From assembly GCF_005503355.1 (NCBI RefSeq), contig NZ_SCMK01000001.1:1-64000 (forward strand): DNA of 64,000 nt. The letters run 5' to 3'. Source of the stretch: Sphingomonas sp. 1F27F7B (GTDB taxonomy: Bacteria; Pseudomonadota; Alphaproteobacteria; Sphingomonadales; Sphingomonadaceae). Every line of letters begins with the position of its first letter. Positions within the stretch are counted from its first letter, which is position 1. Below the pieces are notes generated by a model, which saw only the letters and a list, made by a program, of their open reading frames with translations, was not told the origin of the DNA and made no database searches. Shown piece by piece: positions 1 to 9,430 of this stretch. The translations under genes and the position numbers were made by a program.

Positions 1-2
1 AC

Positions 3-1922
3 CCGGTGACCACCGCCGGCTCGGGCACCAGCTCGGGCAGCGATTATGAGCAGCTCGGCTATGACGCGGCCAGCAACGTCACCTCGCGCCGCCTGCGCGA
101 CGGGCAGGTGATCACCTATGGCTATGACAATCTCAATCGCGTGACCAGCAAGGTCACGCCGGGCAGCGCACCCAATTGGGACGTGACCTATAGCTACGAC
201 CTGCTGGGCCGGGTGATCAATGCCACCGGCGACGGCTCCGCGGTGAACGCACTGACCTATGACGCGCTCGGACGCGTGACCAACGAACAGAATTACAACG
301 CCGGCACGCTCCATGCCTATGACCTTGCCGGTCGCCAGACCCGCATCACCTGGAGCGACGGCTTCCATGCCGACTACGACTATAACGTCACCGGCGAGGT
401 GACTGCGATCCGCGAGAATGGCGCAACTTCGGGCGCGGGCGTGCTCGCGACCTATGCCTATGACGATCTCGGCCGGCGGACCAGCGTGACGCGCGGCAAC
501 GGGACGACGACGAGCTATGGCTATGACGCGGTGTCGCGGCTTACGTCGCTCACCCAGGATCTGGCGGGCAGTGCCTATGATTTCACCAATAGCTTCAGCT
601 ACAATCCGGCGGGGCAGATCGCATCGCTGACCCGCTCGAACGACGCCTATGCCTGGAACGGGCATTACAATGTCGATCGCGGCTATGGGATCAACGGGCT
701 GAACCAGGCCACGAGCGCGGGCCCGACCAGCCTTGGCTATGACGGACGCGGCAACCTGACCAGCTCGGGCAGCTCGGGCTATGGTTATACGGTGGAGAAC
801 CAGCTGGTGTCCGGGCCAGGCGTCACGATGCTCTACGAGCCCGGCGGCGGGCAGTTGCTGCAATCGTACAATACCGCCACGGGCGCCGACACGCGGTTCG
901 CCTGGTCAGGCGGGCGGATGACCGCCGAGATCAACGCCTCCGGCTGGGCCATCACCAGGCGCTATGTGCCGGGCCCCGGCGTGGATGAAACGGTCGTGTG
1001 GTACGAAGGCTCGGGCACGAGCGACCGGCGCTGGCTGCATACCGACGAGCGCGGCTCGGTGGTGGCGGTGACCGATGGCTCGGGCAACGTCATCGGCGTC
1101 AACAGCTATGACGAGTACGGCATCCCGGCTGCCGGCAATATCGGGCGGTTCCAATATACCGGCCAGGCCTGGATGCCGGAACTGGGCATGTATTACTACA
1201 AGGCCCGCATCTACTCGCCCACCCTGGGGCGGTTCATGCAGACTGACCCAACTGGTTACGCAGATGGCCTGAACTGGTATAATTATGTGGGGGGTGACCC
1301 TGTGAACTTCTCCGATCCAACTGGCTTACAGCGGTTTTGTTGGACGCAGGCAGGCTACACTACCTTCTATCAAGATTCTGATGGAAATGGTCATATAGAA
1401 CACGTTCAATCGATGCAATATTGTACAGATTACGAATCTCCGGGATCGGTATATCCTGATAGACCGACTGGCGGAGGTTCTGCGAACACACCGAGAGAAA
1501 ATAAAGAAAACAAACCTTGTGGCGCAACCGTAACCGTAAATCTCTTTAAGACCACGCCACCCATACTGGGGCATCTGGGAATGTCCATAAATGGCGGACC
1601 GAGCTATGGTTTCTACGGCCAAGAAAGTATTTCATGTATCGTAAGCTGCCAAGGGTCAATCAAGGTTGACACTCAGCCGGTTGCGGGCAGCGTGACCATA
1701 TCCATAACCCATAGGCAGGCGGCTGCCCTCTATCGTTACCTCGCGAGTGCGGTTAGAAACCCACCTGCGTACAATCTAACAGGAAACAACTGCGCGGGCT
1801 TTTGCTCGGCAGCCCTGGCATCCGTTGGAGTCAAGAATCCCTCCACCGTATTTAACAAACCCAACACTGTGTTTGACCAGTTAAAGAAGAACGAGGGGTC
1901 GAACAATCCCAGGTGTGAGTGA
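3..1922 (+). CDS. RHS/YD-repeat protein with variable C-terminal toxin-like domain (5' end outside window)
   Basis: The open frame enters from the left edge, so the true start is missing. Residues up to about 440 are YD/RHS repeats (many YDxxGR and YGYD units) and end with the RHS core signature around RFMQTDPTGYADGLNWYNYV, then DPTGL. After that point the sequence becomes AT-richer and unique, as usual for the swapped C-terminal tip of a polymorphic toxin. The tip has a histidine in a GHLGMSINGG context and later a cysteine in NNCAGFCSAAL; this His-before-Cys order suggests a permuted papain-fold (NlpC/P60-like) peptidase or amidase. That activity is inference from motif order only. The next gene overlaps by 4 nt and is a candidate immunity gene. 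Confidence 0.85.
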   Translation, partial: PVTTAGSGTSSGSDYEQLGYDAASNVTSRRLRDGQVITYGYDNLNRVTSKVTPGSAPNWDVTYSYDLLGRVINATGDGSAVNALTYDALGRVTNEQNYNAGTLHAYDLAGRQTRITWSDGFHADYDYNVTGEVTAIRENGATSGAGVLATYAYDDLGRRTSVTRGNGTTTSYGYDAVSRLTSLTQDLAGSAYDFTNSFSYNPAGQIASLTRSNDAYAWNGHYNVDRGYGINGLNQATSAGPTSLGYDGRGNLTSSGSSGYGYTVENQLVSGPGVTMLYEPGGGQLLQSYNTATGADTRFAWSGGRMTAEINASGWAITRRYVPGPGVDETVVWYEGSGTSDRRWLHTDERGSVVAVTDGSGNVIGVNSYDEYGIPAAGNIGRFQYTGQAWMPELGMYYYKARIYSPTLGRFMQTDPTGYADGLNWYNYVGGDPVNFSDPTGLQRFCWTQAGYTTFYQDSDGNGHIEHVQSMQYCTDYESPGSVYPDRPTGGGSANTPRENKENKPCGATVTVNLFKTTPPILGHLGMSINGGPSYGFYGQESISCIVSCQGSIKVDTQPVAGSVTISITHRQAAALYRYLASAVRNPPAYNLTGNNCAGFCSAALASVGVKNPSTVFNKPNTVFDQLKKNEGSNNPRCE

Positions 1923-2269
1923 ATGACATGATTGACAGAATTACTATAAAGTCGGCCGTAGTGTTATCACTATGCTATTCTACATTTTATGTATTTACTA
2001 TGACGTTGCTGCTACTCGACGTAAGCATGGGACCATTTCTTGAGAAGTTGGTTATATTTGTGAATCCAACTATTTATATTACTTCCTTTCTTATATCGTA
2101 TGGGAGTACCTTTGGAAAGACAGTATACATTTTTCTCGGATTTTTATTTAATTTTATCGTGGGATTTTCTGTATTTTACATAGCTATATTTCTCATAAAT
2201 AAATCAATTTACCTAGTAATCCCGATATCTATGGGAATAATGCTCTGGTTTGTGATCGTTTTCCTGTGA
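1919..2269 (+). CDS. Small four-helix membrane protein, putative immunity protein
   Basis: The GTG start overlaps the TGA of the RHS gene (GTGA), which implies translational coupling; an ATG three codons later is an alternative start. The 116-residue product is almost entirely hydrophobic, with about four predicted transmembrane segments (roughly residues 13-33, 44-62, 69-94 and 97-116). The gene is much more AT-rich than the RHS core, matching the toxin tip and suggesting the two arrived together. Position directly after a toxin tip is the main argument for an immunity role. I recognise no named family. Confidence 0.6.
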   Translation: MNDMIDRITIKSAVVLSLCYSTFYVFTMTLLLLDVSMGPFLEKLVIFVNPTIYITSFLISYGSTFGKTVYIFLGFLFNFIVGFSVFYIAIFLINKSIYLVIPISMGIMLWFVIVFL

Positions 2270-2349
2270 TCATCGGATAGCTCACGCAATAAATTTTGCC
2301 GTTCGTAGCTATTTTGTCGAAATTAACAAAATACGTGGGAGCGTATTAG

Positions 2350-2729
2350 GGTCAGGACCCATTGATGTGAGAGGCGCGATCTGATTGAGGCTCCGCAAGG
2401 AGACCGGATGTGAGCGAGCTATACTGGCTGACGGACGAGCAGATGGCGCGGCTGGAGCGGTATTCCCGAAGAGCCACGGCAGGCCGGGGTAGATGATCGG
2501 CGGGTGTTGAGCGGGATCATCTTCGTCAATCGCAACGGACTACGCTGGCGGGACGCGCCGAAAGACTATGGGCCGCACAAGACGCTGTACAACCGCTGGA
2601 AGGGCTGGGGCCAGATGGGCGTCTTCACCCGAATGATGGAAGGCCTGTCCTCCGCAAGCGCCGATCGCAAGACGGTGATGATCGACACGACCTATCATCT
2701 GAAGGCGCACCGCACGGCATCATGGTCTG
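2350..2729 (+). pseudogene. IS5-family transposase remnant with left terminal repeat
   Basis: The left terminal repeat (GGTCAGGACCCATTGAT from 2350) matches the right end of the IS5 copy at 48817-48836. A GTG at 2409 opens the first transposase frame (SELYWLTDEQMARLE), which soon goes out of frame and hits a stop near 2492. Homology resumes in another frame (LSGIIFVNRNGLRWRDAPKD) and ends abruptly at HRTAS near 2725. The 3' half of the element is missing. Confidence 0.8.
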
Positions 2730-2960
2730 GGGATTGCCGTCGAACCCGGTAAACTCCTTCCGGACGTCGCCCTCAATCTCGACTGGCAGATCCTCGTCGC
2801 CCTCGCTGACCTTCGTGAATATCCAGTCTTGGTGGCGTTCGAACCCGCGGCCGATGGCGGTCTCACCCCGATGCCCGAACGGCGGATTCCCGAGGTCGTG
2901 TGCTAGACCGATGGCTGAGAGCATCGGTTGGTCTAACTGCCGATCTGACGGATCTCCTTA
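2727..2960 (-). pseudogene. Internal fragment of a dGTP triphosphohydrolase (dGTPase-like)
   Basis: Read on the minus strand, this piece encodes GLAHDLGNPPFGHRGE, the HD metal-binding motif of Dgt-type dGTPases, and later GFDGNPQT, matching the conserved FEGNAQT-like region. It has no start and no end and is sandwiched between two IS5 fragments. It is therefore debris of a captured or disrupted gene. The dGTPase assignment rests on two motifs. Confidence 0.7.
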
Positions 2961-2966
2961 GAGCTC

Positions 2967-3274
2967 TTGAGCGGCATTGTGTTCGTCAACCGCAACGGCC
3001 TGCGCTGGCGCGACGCACCCGGCGCCTACGGGCCGCACAAGACGCTCTACAATCGCTGGAAGCGGTGGGGCGAGCGGGGCGTGTTTACGCGGATGATGGA
3101 AGAGCTGGCTGCGGCGGATGCCGAGCCGAAGACCGTGATGATCGACGCGACCTACCTCAAGACGCACCGCACGGCATCCAGCCTGCGGGTAAAAAGGGGG
3201 ACCTTGGCCGCCTGATTGGCCGCACCAAAGGCGGCATGAACACCAAGCTCCATGCCGTTGCCGACGCGAGTTGA
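2967..3274 (+). pseudogene. Second IS5-family transposase fragment
   Basis: Homology starts at LSGIVFVNRNGLRW without the N-terminal part and runs through the A5G6 stretch at 3190-3200. The reading frame shifts there into the second half (RLIGRTKGGMNTKLHAVADA) and stops at about 3273. It is closely related to the copies at 2350 and 45405 but is truncated at both ends. Confidence 0.8.
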
Positions 3275-3715
3275 AGAACGCACTGCGGTCCGCGGATGAT
3301 TTAGAACGGTAGGCGGTCACTGCGGACCATGGATGACGACTTTCGGAATTTCGCAAGTCGATCGCGAAAGACCAACGTTGGGTGGGAAGCAATTATTCCG
3401 ACTTCAGCGCGGGCATGACGGGAATGCGCCCTCCATTCAGTCGTCCGCTGACGTTGCTGAACCGCCCCAAGCGGACGCTCGTCGATGCGCTGTTAAAGAG
3501 CAGCGGCCGGATGGGAAGCCGTTCTCAAATGACGTCCGTTAGATGTCCTCGGCGGCCGGGTTCACACGGTTACCGCCCCACGACCTGAAGGAAGGCCATT
3601 GAGCCGAAGCGCGGTCCCAACTCTTGATCCTGATCACAACAGCTTTATCGTTCCCATATTTGGTCGCTCGGTACTCCAAGGTGTATCGGGAAGAGCGGTT
3701 TAAGTGAGGGGGACA
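3275..3715. other. No recognisable gene
   Basis: The short open frames here have no recognisable motif or ribosome-binding site. The last 60 bases become AT-richer and lead into the next gene, so its promoter probably lies here. Confidence 0.5.
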
Positions 3716-6169
3716 ATGCAAGCTTCATTCGAAATGCATCAAGGCCGGAGCGCTCTACGCGGAATAATCGAGCAGTTTCCGGTGACTAGTTCGTATTGGA
3801 ATGAAGCTCAAAATCGGTTCCAGTTCATCGATCGATTGTTGAGTGAATGCCTCGGCTGGGAGAAGCCACTGATCGAGGTAGAATTCTACGATGATGCCGG
3901 GGGGCGCGCGGACTATCTATTGGGTCGGCCTGTTCGCGCCGCCCTAGAAGCAAAACGGGAGGCGAAGAAATTCAACTTCTTGCCGACGTCCCGTCCGAGT
4001 TCTGCTCGAAAGCTGAGGCCTCTCATAGACGGGTGTGCGACCCTGAAATCTGCTTGTACGCAGGTTATTACCTATTGCGCCTTACATGGCGCTCGCCTGG
4101 CTGTCGTATGCAACGGGCCCCAAATGGTCATATTCCAGAGCGTAGGCCAAGGAGCCTCACCTTTGGACGGGGAATGTTTCGTCTTCGACGGATTTGAAGC
4201 CTACCTATCTGGGTTCGCCACCCTGTGGCGCTTTCTATCGCCAGAAGGGGTCTACGAGAATGTAGCCGTTAGAGCCCTCGCAGATCTACAGAATCCCAGA
4301 ATTCCTGTGAAGGCTTCCACAATATTGGCCGATCCGAAGGCTTATCGTTACAGAACGCCGTTCCAAGATAATCTCCGTACGTTGGCGACTGTTCTTTTAG
4401 AAGAGGTTGAATACAATCCTGAAGTAAAGTCAGATTTCTATAAGGAGTGCTACGTTTCTGTATATGGCAATGACAAGGCATCGTTGCTAAGTAGGGAGGT
4501 GATTTCATCTCGCTACAAGCGGGTATCCGACAATGGTATAATGCCAGCCAACCTTAACACAACAGTGCGGGATGGATCTGTAAAAGTTGAGGGCGCAGAG
4601 ATTGCGTCAACAACGGGGAGGCCCGTCGTCGTCATAGGCGATGTTGGGGTTGGAAAAACTTCATTCTTTGAAAATATTTTTCAAAAACTAGACGAACATG
4701 AGAAGTCAAATACTTGCTATGTTCATATCAATCTTGGAGAGGAAGCGGCACTCGCGACTGACGTGAAATCATATTTTCTTCGTAGGGTTCCTCTGGTGCT
4801 GCGCGAAGAATATGGGATCAATATTGATTCCAATGATTTTGCGTCGAAGCTCTATTCCCCTGAAATTGAGGAATTCGATGAAGGTGTCGAGGGTCAGCTG
4901 AGACACGTGGATAGAACTGCGTATTTGAAAGCCAGAATCGCGCACCTATCGAGTCTACTTCAAGATCGAGCAATGCACGTGCAAAGATCGCTTAATTTCC
5001 TCGTTAAGGGAATGGGGCGGCAGGTGATGATCGTCCTAGACAACGCAGACCAGCGTACTTTTGAAACGCAGCAAGAGGCTTTCCTTGTTGCTCAGGAGCT
5101 CGCGTCTAATCGGACTATGTTAATATTTGTAGCACTTCGACCATCAACATTTTATGCTTCTAAGCTGAGCGGCGCACTTTCGGGATATAAGAACGAGGTT
5201 CTAAGCATCTCTCCACCGCCGGCGCATGAGGTTATACGCAAGCGGATCGTATTCGCCCTACGAGTGGCGGCCGGGCGTGTCGCCCCTGCAGCTCTAGAGG
5301 GCGTAAGCCTTAATTTAGGAAATATCGAACTGTTTCTCAGGGCGATGTTAAGATCGATACGTGGAAACCCGGATATTAAGACTTTCTTAGGGAATATCAC
5401 GGGCGGAAATACCAGGCTTATACTTGAGCTCATAACAAGCTTTTGCGGATCTCCCAATGTGGAGTCGGAAAGAATCGTAAAGATTGAGGCCGACAATAAA
5501 AAATATCTTGTCCCAATACACGAGTTTACGAAGCATGCGTTGTTGGGAGAGTATGCGTACTATAACGCCACGTCTTCGCTGGTGGCCTGCAATGTTTTTG
5601 ATGTCAGTCTGGCTGATAAGAGGGAGCATTTTCTCTCATCACTCCTGATTGGTTATTTGACATCACCGGCGGGGCTGCAAAACAGCGACGGATTTGTGCC
5701 TGGCACTGTCGTATCCGCCGAGATGATGCGACTGGGGTTTGTTGAATCTCAAATCCGAACCGCACTGCGTCGATTGGCTGAGCATCGGTTGATTGAGACC
5801 CCCCATGCCCATTTCCGCGAAATTGCGGTGACGGATGATGAGGTAGTCGATTCATACCATTTCAGGGCAACATCGGTGGGTGTTTACCACATTAGGCATT
5901 GGATCGGTTCGTTTTCATTTATGGATGCGATTTGCTTGGATACCCCTGTGTTTGATAAAGATAGGCGCGAGATAATATTCAAACATGCTGCAAGTTTTGA
6001 AATTAAAGATCGCTTCGTAAAGGCAAAAAATTTCCTTGAATATCTGGAGTCCATTTGGTTTGACGCGAATTTTGACATTAATTATTTTGATTTCCAGTCG
6101 GCGATAAATGATCAGGGCAAATCTTTTGAATCGGTTCGGCGGTTTGTTGGAAGTAATAATAAGTCGTAG
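3716..6169 (+). CDS. PD-(D/E)XK-like nuclease fused to P-loop NTPase, putative anti-phage protein
   Basis: The ATG at 3716 is chosen because GAGGGGGA lies just upstream; a GTG at 3704 is possible. The product has about 817 residues. The N-terminal part looks like a restriction-endonuclease fold (D66, then E78-A-K80 inside ALEAKREAKK), resembling HsdR-type N-domains. A P-loop NTPase follows: Walker A GDVGVGKT at about 308-315, Walker B VMIVLDNAD at about 437-445, and an arginine-containing LIFVALRPS segment shortly after. The C-terminal third contains a probable winged-helix-like stretch (SQIRTALRRLAEHRLIE). The overall shape resembles STAND/AAA-type defence proteins. The gene is clearly AT-richer than the core genome, indicating transfer. 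I cannot name a family; the defence role is inference. Confidence 0.7.
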   Translation: MQASFEMHQGRSALRGIIEQFPVTSSYWNEAQNRFQFIDRLLSECLGWEKPLIEVEFYDDAGGRADYLLGRPVRAALEAKREAKKFNFLPTSRPSSARKLRPLIDGCATLKSACTQVITYCALHGARLAVVCNGPQMVIFQSVGQGASPLDGECFVFDGFEAYLSGFATLWRFLSPEGVYENVAVRALADLQNPRIPVKASTILADPKAYRYRTPFQDNLRTLATVLLEEVEYNPEVKSDFYKECYVSVYGNDKASLLSREVISSRYKRVSDNGIMPANLNTTVRDGSVKVEGAEIASTTGRPVVVIGDVGVGKTSFFENIFQKLDEHEKSNTCYVHINLGEEAALATDVKSYFLRRVPLVLREEYGINIDSNDFASKLYSPEIEEFDEGVEGQLRHVDRTAYLKARIAHLSSLLQDRAMHVQRSLNFLVKGMGRQVMIVLDNADQRTFETQQEAFLVAQELASNRTMLIFVALRPSTFYASKLSGALSGYKNEVLSISPPPAHEVIRKRIVFALRVAAGRVAPAALEGVSLNLGNIELFLRAMLRSIRGNPDIKTFLGNITGGNTRLILELITSFCGSPNVESERIVKIEADNKKYLVPIHEFTKHALLGEYAYYNATSSLVACNVFDVSLADKREHFLSSLLIGYLTSPAGLQNSDGFVPGTVVSAEMMRLGFVESQIRTALRRLAEHRLIETPHAHFREIAVTDDEVVDSYHFRATSVGVYHIRHWIGSFSFMDAICLDTPVFDKDRREIIFKHAASFEIKDRFVKAKNFLEYLESIWFDANFDINYFDFQSAINDQGKSFESVRRFVGSNNKS

Positions 6170-6222
6170 CGCCACGCGGCGTTTCTAATCGCGTTTTATC
6201 TCTTACGGGAGCATTATCGGCA

Positions 6223-6546
6223 ATGCCGGCATATAGACCACCTACATTTCAGGAGCGGAATGCGCTCGCGGCAAGGGCCAAGCAGGCTGCTCTCGACAAA
6301 CTGCTGATTAAGGCTCCGGTCGACGAGGCTGCTGCTTCCGAGCGACATGCAGCTCGAATCGCGCGTGAGGCTGCTGAAGCGAAAAAGAGAGAGAGCAAAC
6401 GGCTCGCACGAGAGCAGGAGAAGGCGGAGAGAGTTGCACGCGCCCGAGAGCGACTTGAGTTGGAGCAAGCGATCGCGCCCCCTACGGACGCGGATCACAA
6501 AGCTGCGCGGGAGGCTCGTTATTCTTCTCGCAGACGTCGAGGCTGA
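6223..6546 (+). CDS. DUF6481-like basic/alanine-rich protein
   Basis: The 107-residue protein starts MPAYRPPTFQERNALAARAK and continues as a charged Ala/Glu/Arg/Lys helix typical of DUF6481 proteins in sphingomonads, ending in a basic AREARYSSRRRRG tail. It probably forms a long coiled coil. Its function is unknown. It stands alone between mobile-origin genes. Confidence 0.65.
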   Translation: MPAYRPPTFQERNALAARAKQAALDKLLIKAPVDEAAASERHAARIAREAAEAKKRESKRLAREQEKAERVARARERLELEQAIAPPTDADHKAAREARYSSRRRRG

Positions 6547-6931
6547 AGGCTCTGCCGGGTGTTGCAGGAGGGAATGTATCAACCGGTGCTGGAGTGCTAA
6601 CCTCGGACGTCTGTTTCGCCGGGATTTCAGTTTCAAAGCGGCCAGTCCGCCTCCGGCCCAGAAGCGGCTAGTCCGGTTCGACACGACCAGCCGGTCTGCT
6701 ATACGCCCCAATAGCGGTCATTCGATCGGTTCACGGACGAGCCCGAAACCTGCCGCTCGTTTTAGCAGTGGCCTTGCATCCGCACCGGCTTGCTGGCGGC
6801 TGGCCGTGAAGGGCGCGGCCCATTACGAGGGGCTGCAAAGTGCCGGTCGTTTACATCCATAATGGATATTCCACAGACTGGATCTCTACGCCCTCTAGCA
6901 TCGAGCGCCTAGTTGGTTAACTTTGATCGCA
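6547..6931. other. No recognisable gene
   Basis: I see no homology, strong ribosome-binding site or repeat on either strand; the open frames here are antisense or shifted noise. Confidence 0.45.
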
Positions 6932-7708
6932 ATGAGCGATGTGGGCGAAGTAATTGAGATTGCACCTGACGACTTCGCGCGGCGCTTCTCGATGCGCCCG
7001 GCGAAGTTGATGTGGCTTTTGGGTGCGGGCGTTTCGGCCGCTGCGGGGATTCAGACTGCTTGGGACATGATCTGGCGCTTCAAGCGTGAGCTCTATGTCA
7101 CGCAGCGCAAAGTCTCAAAGCAGGCGCTGTCGGACCTTTCCAGTCCCGCTATCCGTGCCACCTTGGATGCCTTCGTCGCGGAGTCTGACATTCTCCCAAA
7201 ACCTGGGATGCCCGAGGAGTATTCTGCGCTTTTCGAGGCGACCTATCCTCAGGAGCAGGATCGCCGATCCTACATCGATCACATGATTCGAGGCATGAAG
7301 CCGACGCAGGGGCATCTCGCTCTCGCAGCGCTTTTGAGAGCTTCGTACAGCAATATCGTCTGGACGACGAATTTCGATCATCTGCTTGCTGATGCCTGTG
7401 CGCGAACTTTTGAAACCACAGCTGCGCTCAATACCGCTGCCCTAGATGGCTCCGTGCTGGCGGGAGAATTCATCTCGGAACAGCAATGGCCGATCGAGGT
7501 GAAGCTTCACGGCGATTTCCGATCGCGCCGGCTGAAGAACACCAGTGAGGAACTCCGCCACCAGGACGCGCAATTCCGTCGTCAGCTGGTTGACGCGTGC
7601 CGTCGCTTCGGCCTGATCGTCGCGGGATACAAAAGATGGGAACCTGCTAACCCAACTGGATATATGGGAGGCGAGGCCAGGCTTCTGGGTCGCAACACCG
7701 CATGGTGA
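6932..7708 (+). CDS. SIR2-family protein, 3' altered
   Basis: The ATG at 6932 is preferred to the TTG at 6923. The N-terminal region shows the SIR2 NAD-binding signature WLLGAGVSAAAGI, followed by WTTNFDHLLADA and KLHGDFRSRRLKNTSEEL, typical of SIR2-like domains in prokaryotic defence proteins (NAD depletion). Homologues continue with a GYSGRD motif; here the frame reads VAGYKRWEPANP and ends soon after. In another frame, 7660-7770 reads WEARPGFWVATPHGDFHL, so a piece of different or shifted coding sequence follows. The gene has probably lost its C-terminal effector or sensor part and may be inactive. Confidence 0.7.
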   Translation: MSDVGEVIEIAPDDFARRFSMRPAKLMWLLGAGVSAAAGIQTAWDMIWRFKRELYVTQRKVSKQALSDLSSPAIRATLDAFVAESDILPKPGMPEEYSALFEATYPQEQDRRSYIDHMIRGMKPTQGHLALAALLRASYSNIVWTTNFDHLLADACARTFETTAALNTAALDGSVLAGEFISEQQWPIEVKLHGDFRSRRLKNTSEELRHQDAQFRRQLVDACRRFGLIVAGYKRWEPANPTGYMGGEARLLGRNTAW

Positions 7709-7891
7709 CTTTCACCTTCGGCCTCCCGGGAAGCCATACAATCCCCTAGGAGCGCTCTTCGATCACGATGATTGAGGGGGACGAGCGCGCGCGTGCGCTA
7801 AGGTCCACCAGCTTGCCGGCGCCTCGTGACCGGCGGTAGTTGAAGGAGCACGGTATCTATGCGGTGGATCGATCCGCCCTCCGGGTCCTGA

Positions 7892-8233
7892 TACGGCTTT
7901 CCTAAGCCATTCGATCCAGCGCCGGGCCAAGCCATCGACGGATGGCTGCTGGCGAATGGTTATCCCCAATCTGAGATCAACAAATGGCGGGGCAGGGGCG
8001 TACCTTGCTCAGTGTGGGGCGAAATCGAAACAGACCCGATCCACCTTCTCGAGGCGAAAATCCTCTGCGAGCTGCGCGCTATAGCCGGCGATCAAGGTCA
8101 AGCGGAAAGCTGGTATCATTCAGTTCCAATACCGGTGCTCGGCGGACGCACAGCACAGCAACTGGTGGAGGGCGGGGAAGGGGAGGCCGTCGTCGCGTAC
8201 ATTCGGGATTTGTGGCGCGGCGGGTTCGCGTAA
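7892..8233 (+). pseudogene. MbcA/ParS/Xre-type antitoxin remnant (DUF2384-like C-terminus)
   Basis: The frame opens after a stop at 7889 and has no ATG; the first usable start is the GTG at 8012. The C-terminal part (AESWYHSVPIPVLGGRT, then AYIRDLWRGGFA) matches the toxin-binding C-terminal domain of MbcA/ParS/Xre antitoxins. No RES-type toxin partner is visible. It is most likely the 3' part of a toxin-antitoxin locus, although the short GTG form could still be translated. Confidence 0.55.
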
Positions 8234-8244
8234 TTTCGGATGCG

Positions 8245-8427
8245 CTACCAAGTGGCGCCGAGCCTCGCGAGCATCTCGAGTAATATTTTCTTGCTCTTAG
8301 TGCGGCGCATGCCGGAGTTTCGCGGAAAATCAATTCGCCCCGCCTTTTCACGGCGACGGGCGAGATCTCGCTCAAACTCTAGAAGCGATATGCGTCGCTG
8401 GCCGTCCTTGGTCTCGGGCTTTTCCAT
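8245..8427 (-). CDS. Small hypothetical protein (60 aa)
   Basis: This charged protein (MEKPETKDGQRRISLLEFER at the start, ending RRTKSKKILLEMLARLGATW) has the look of small plasmid-associated sphingomonad proteins. No strong ribosome-binding site is visible. It lies in the same orientation as the RepB gene. I do not recognise its function, and it may not be real. Confidence 0.35.
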   Translation of the reverse strand: MEKPETKDGQRRISLLEFERDLARRREKAGRIDFPRNSGMRRTKSKKILLEMLARLGATW

Positions 8428-8543
8428 ATCTGGTACTTAGGCCACACCGTCTCCCAGCACAACTTTCGGCCCGCTTCGGCAATGTCGGCTTACCAAATTC
8501 ATATCGATGCAATTTCGCTAGAACGCCGGAAGCCCGGCCCTCA
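8428..8543. other. Short spacer without a gene
   Basis: This is non-coding sequence between the small hypothetical frame and the end of the RepB-like gene. No hairpin with a T-run is visible. Confidence 0.4.
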
Positions 8544-9374
8544 TTACGCAGCCGAATCTAAGGTGCTTGCGGACACTATCGTTCGGAATTCCGCAATGAT
8601 GTCCGCGTGCCTAGTCTCGAGGTAAGCCGCGACGTTCCTGTTCTCGATCAGACGCTGCAGGTATCGCGAGGCGAGGACGAGCTGGAGGACATCGTCACCG
8701 AAGGTCGCCTCGCGTGCACGAAAGTCGTGATTGAGCGATTCCAGCTCGCGTTCCATCCGTGCCATCTGTTCCGGAGTCACGCCCGCGACCTTCTTGGCCC
8801 TATCTGGCTTCGCAAGGTCATCCTGCCGGGCGGCCGCCATGATCGCCCTAGCATAGCTGGCAGTGAAGTTGTTCATCTAGGCCATCATCTCGACCGCGGC
8901 GAACTGCTTGTGTGGCTTAAGTTTGCGTAGGATGTCGAATATTTGGGGATTGACGGGCTTCTCCTTTAGGATTTCGACGACCTCAGGGGCAATCCTGTCA
9001 AGCAGGTTGCGGCGCCGCAGGACCAGCTTTTCGTCGATACCCAGCGCGGCTGCAATCATCTTGGCCGGCACGCCGCGGTCTAGCGCGCGGGCGATCATGT
9101 AATGCTCCTGGACCGTCGCGAGCCGATTCACGCGCTTGTTGTAGGTGAAGGCCTCGTCGTCGTCCTCCACGATGCAGGGCGCGGTTTCCGCCGGCTGCTC
9201 TTTGAGTGCGTGTAGGCGGAGATGGCCGTCGAGCAGCATGCGCTGTCCGCGTCCGTTGGGCGTGGTCACTGCGAGCGGCTCGATGATGCCGATTTCCTTG
9301 ATAGAGGTAGCGATCCTTGCGTAACGGCGCGAGCCGGTGATCCGGGTCGTCATGGGGCGAAGGGGTAGGATCAT
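8544..9374 (-). pseudogene. RepB/ParB-like plasmid partitioning protein, split by an in-frame TAG
   Basis: The ATG at 9374 opens a ParB-like domain (SIKEIGIIEPLAV, then MLLDGHLRLHALKE) followed by the helix-turn-helix region. The frame hits TAG at 8877-8879. The next codon is ATG, and the same frame continues as MNNFTASYARAIMAA with the C-terminal region of RepB-type partition proteins (GVTPEQMARMERELESL). Family members read straight through here, so one nonsense change (or reinitiation on the adjacent ATG) has split the gene into 165- and 110-residue halves. It marks an integrated plasmid or ICE segment. Confidence 0.75.
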
Positions 9375-9430
9375 TCCGAGCGGAACCTCGAGGACCTTAT
9401 TTGGGGGAGCTACGGTTGAGTGGGGAGTAG

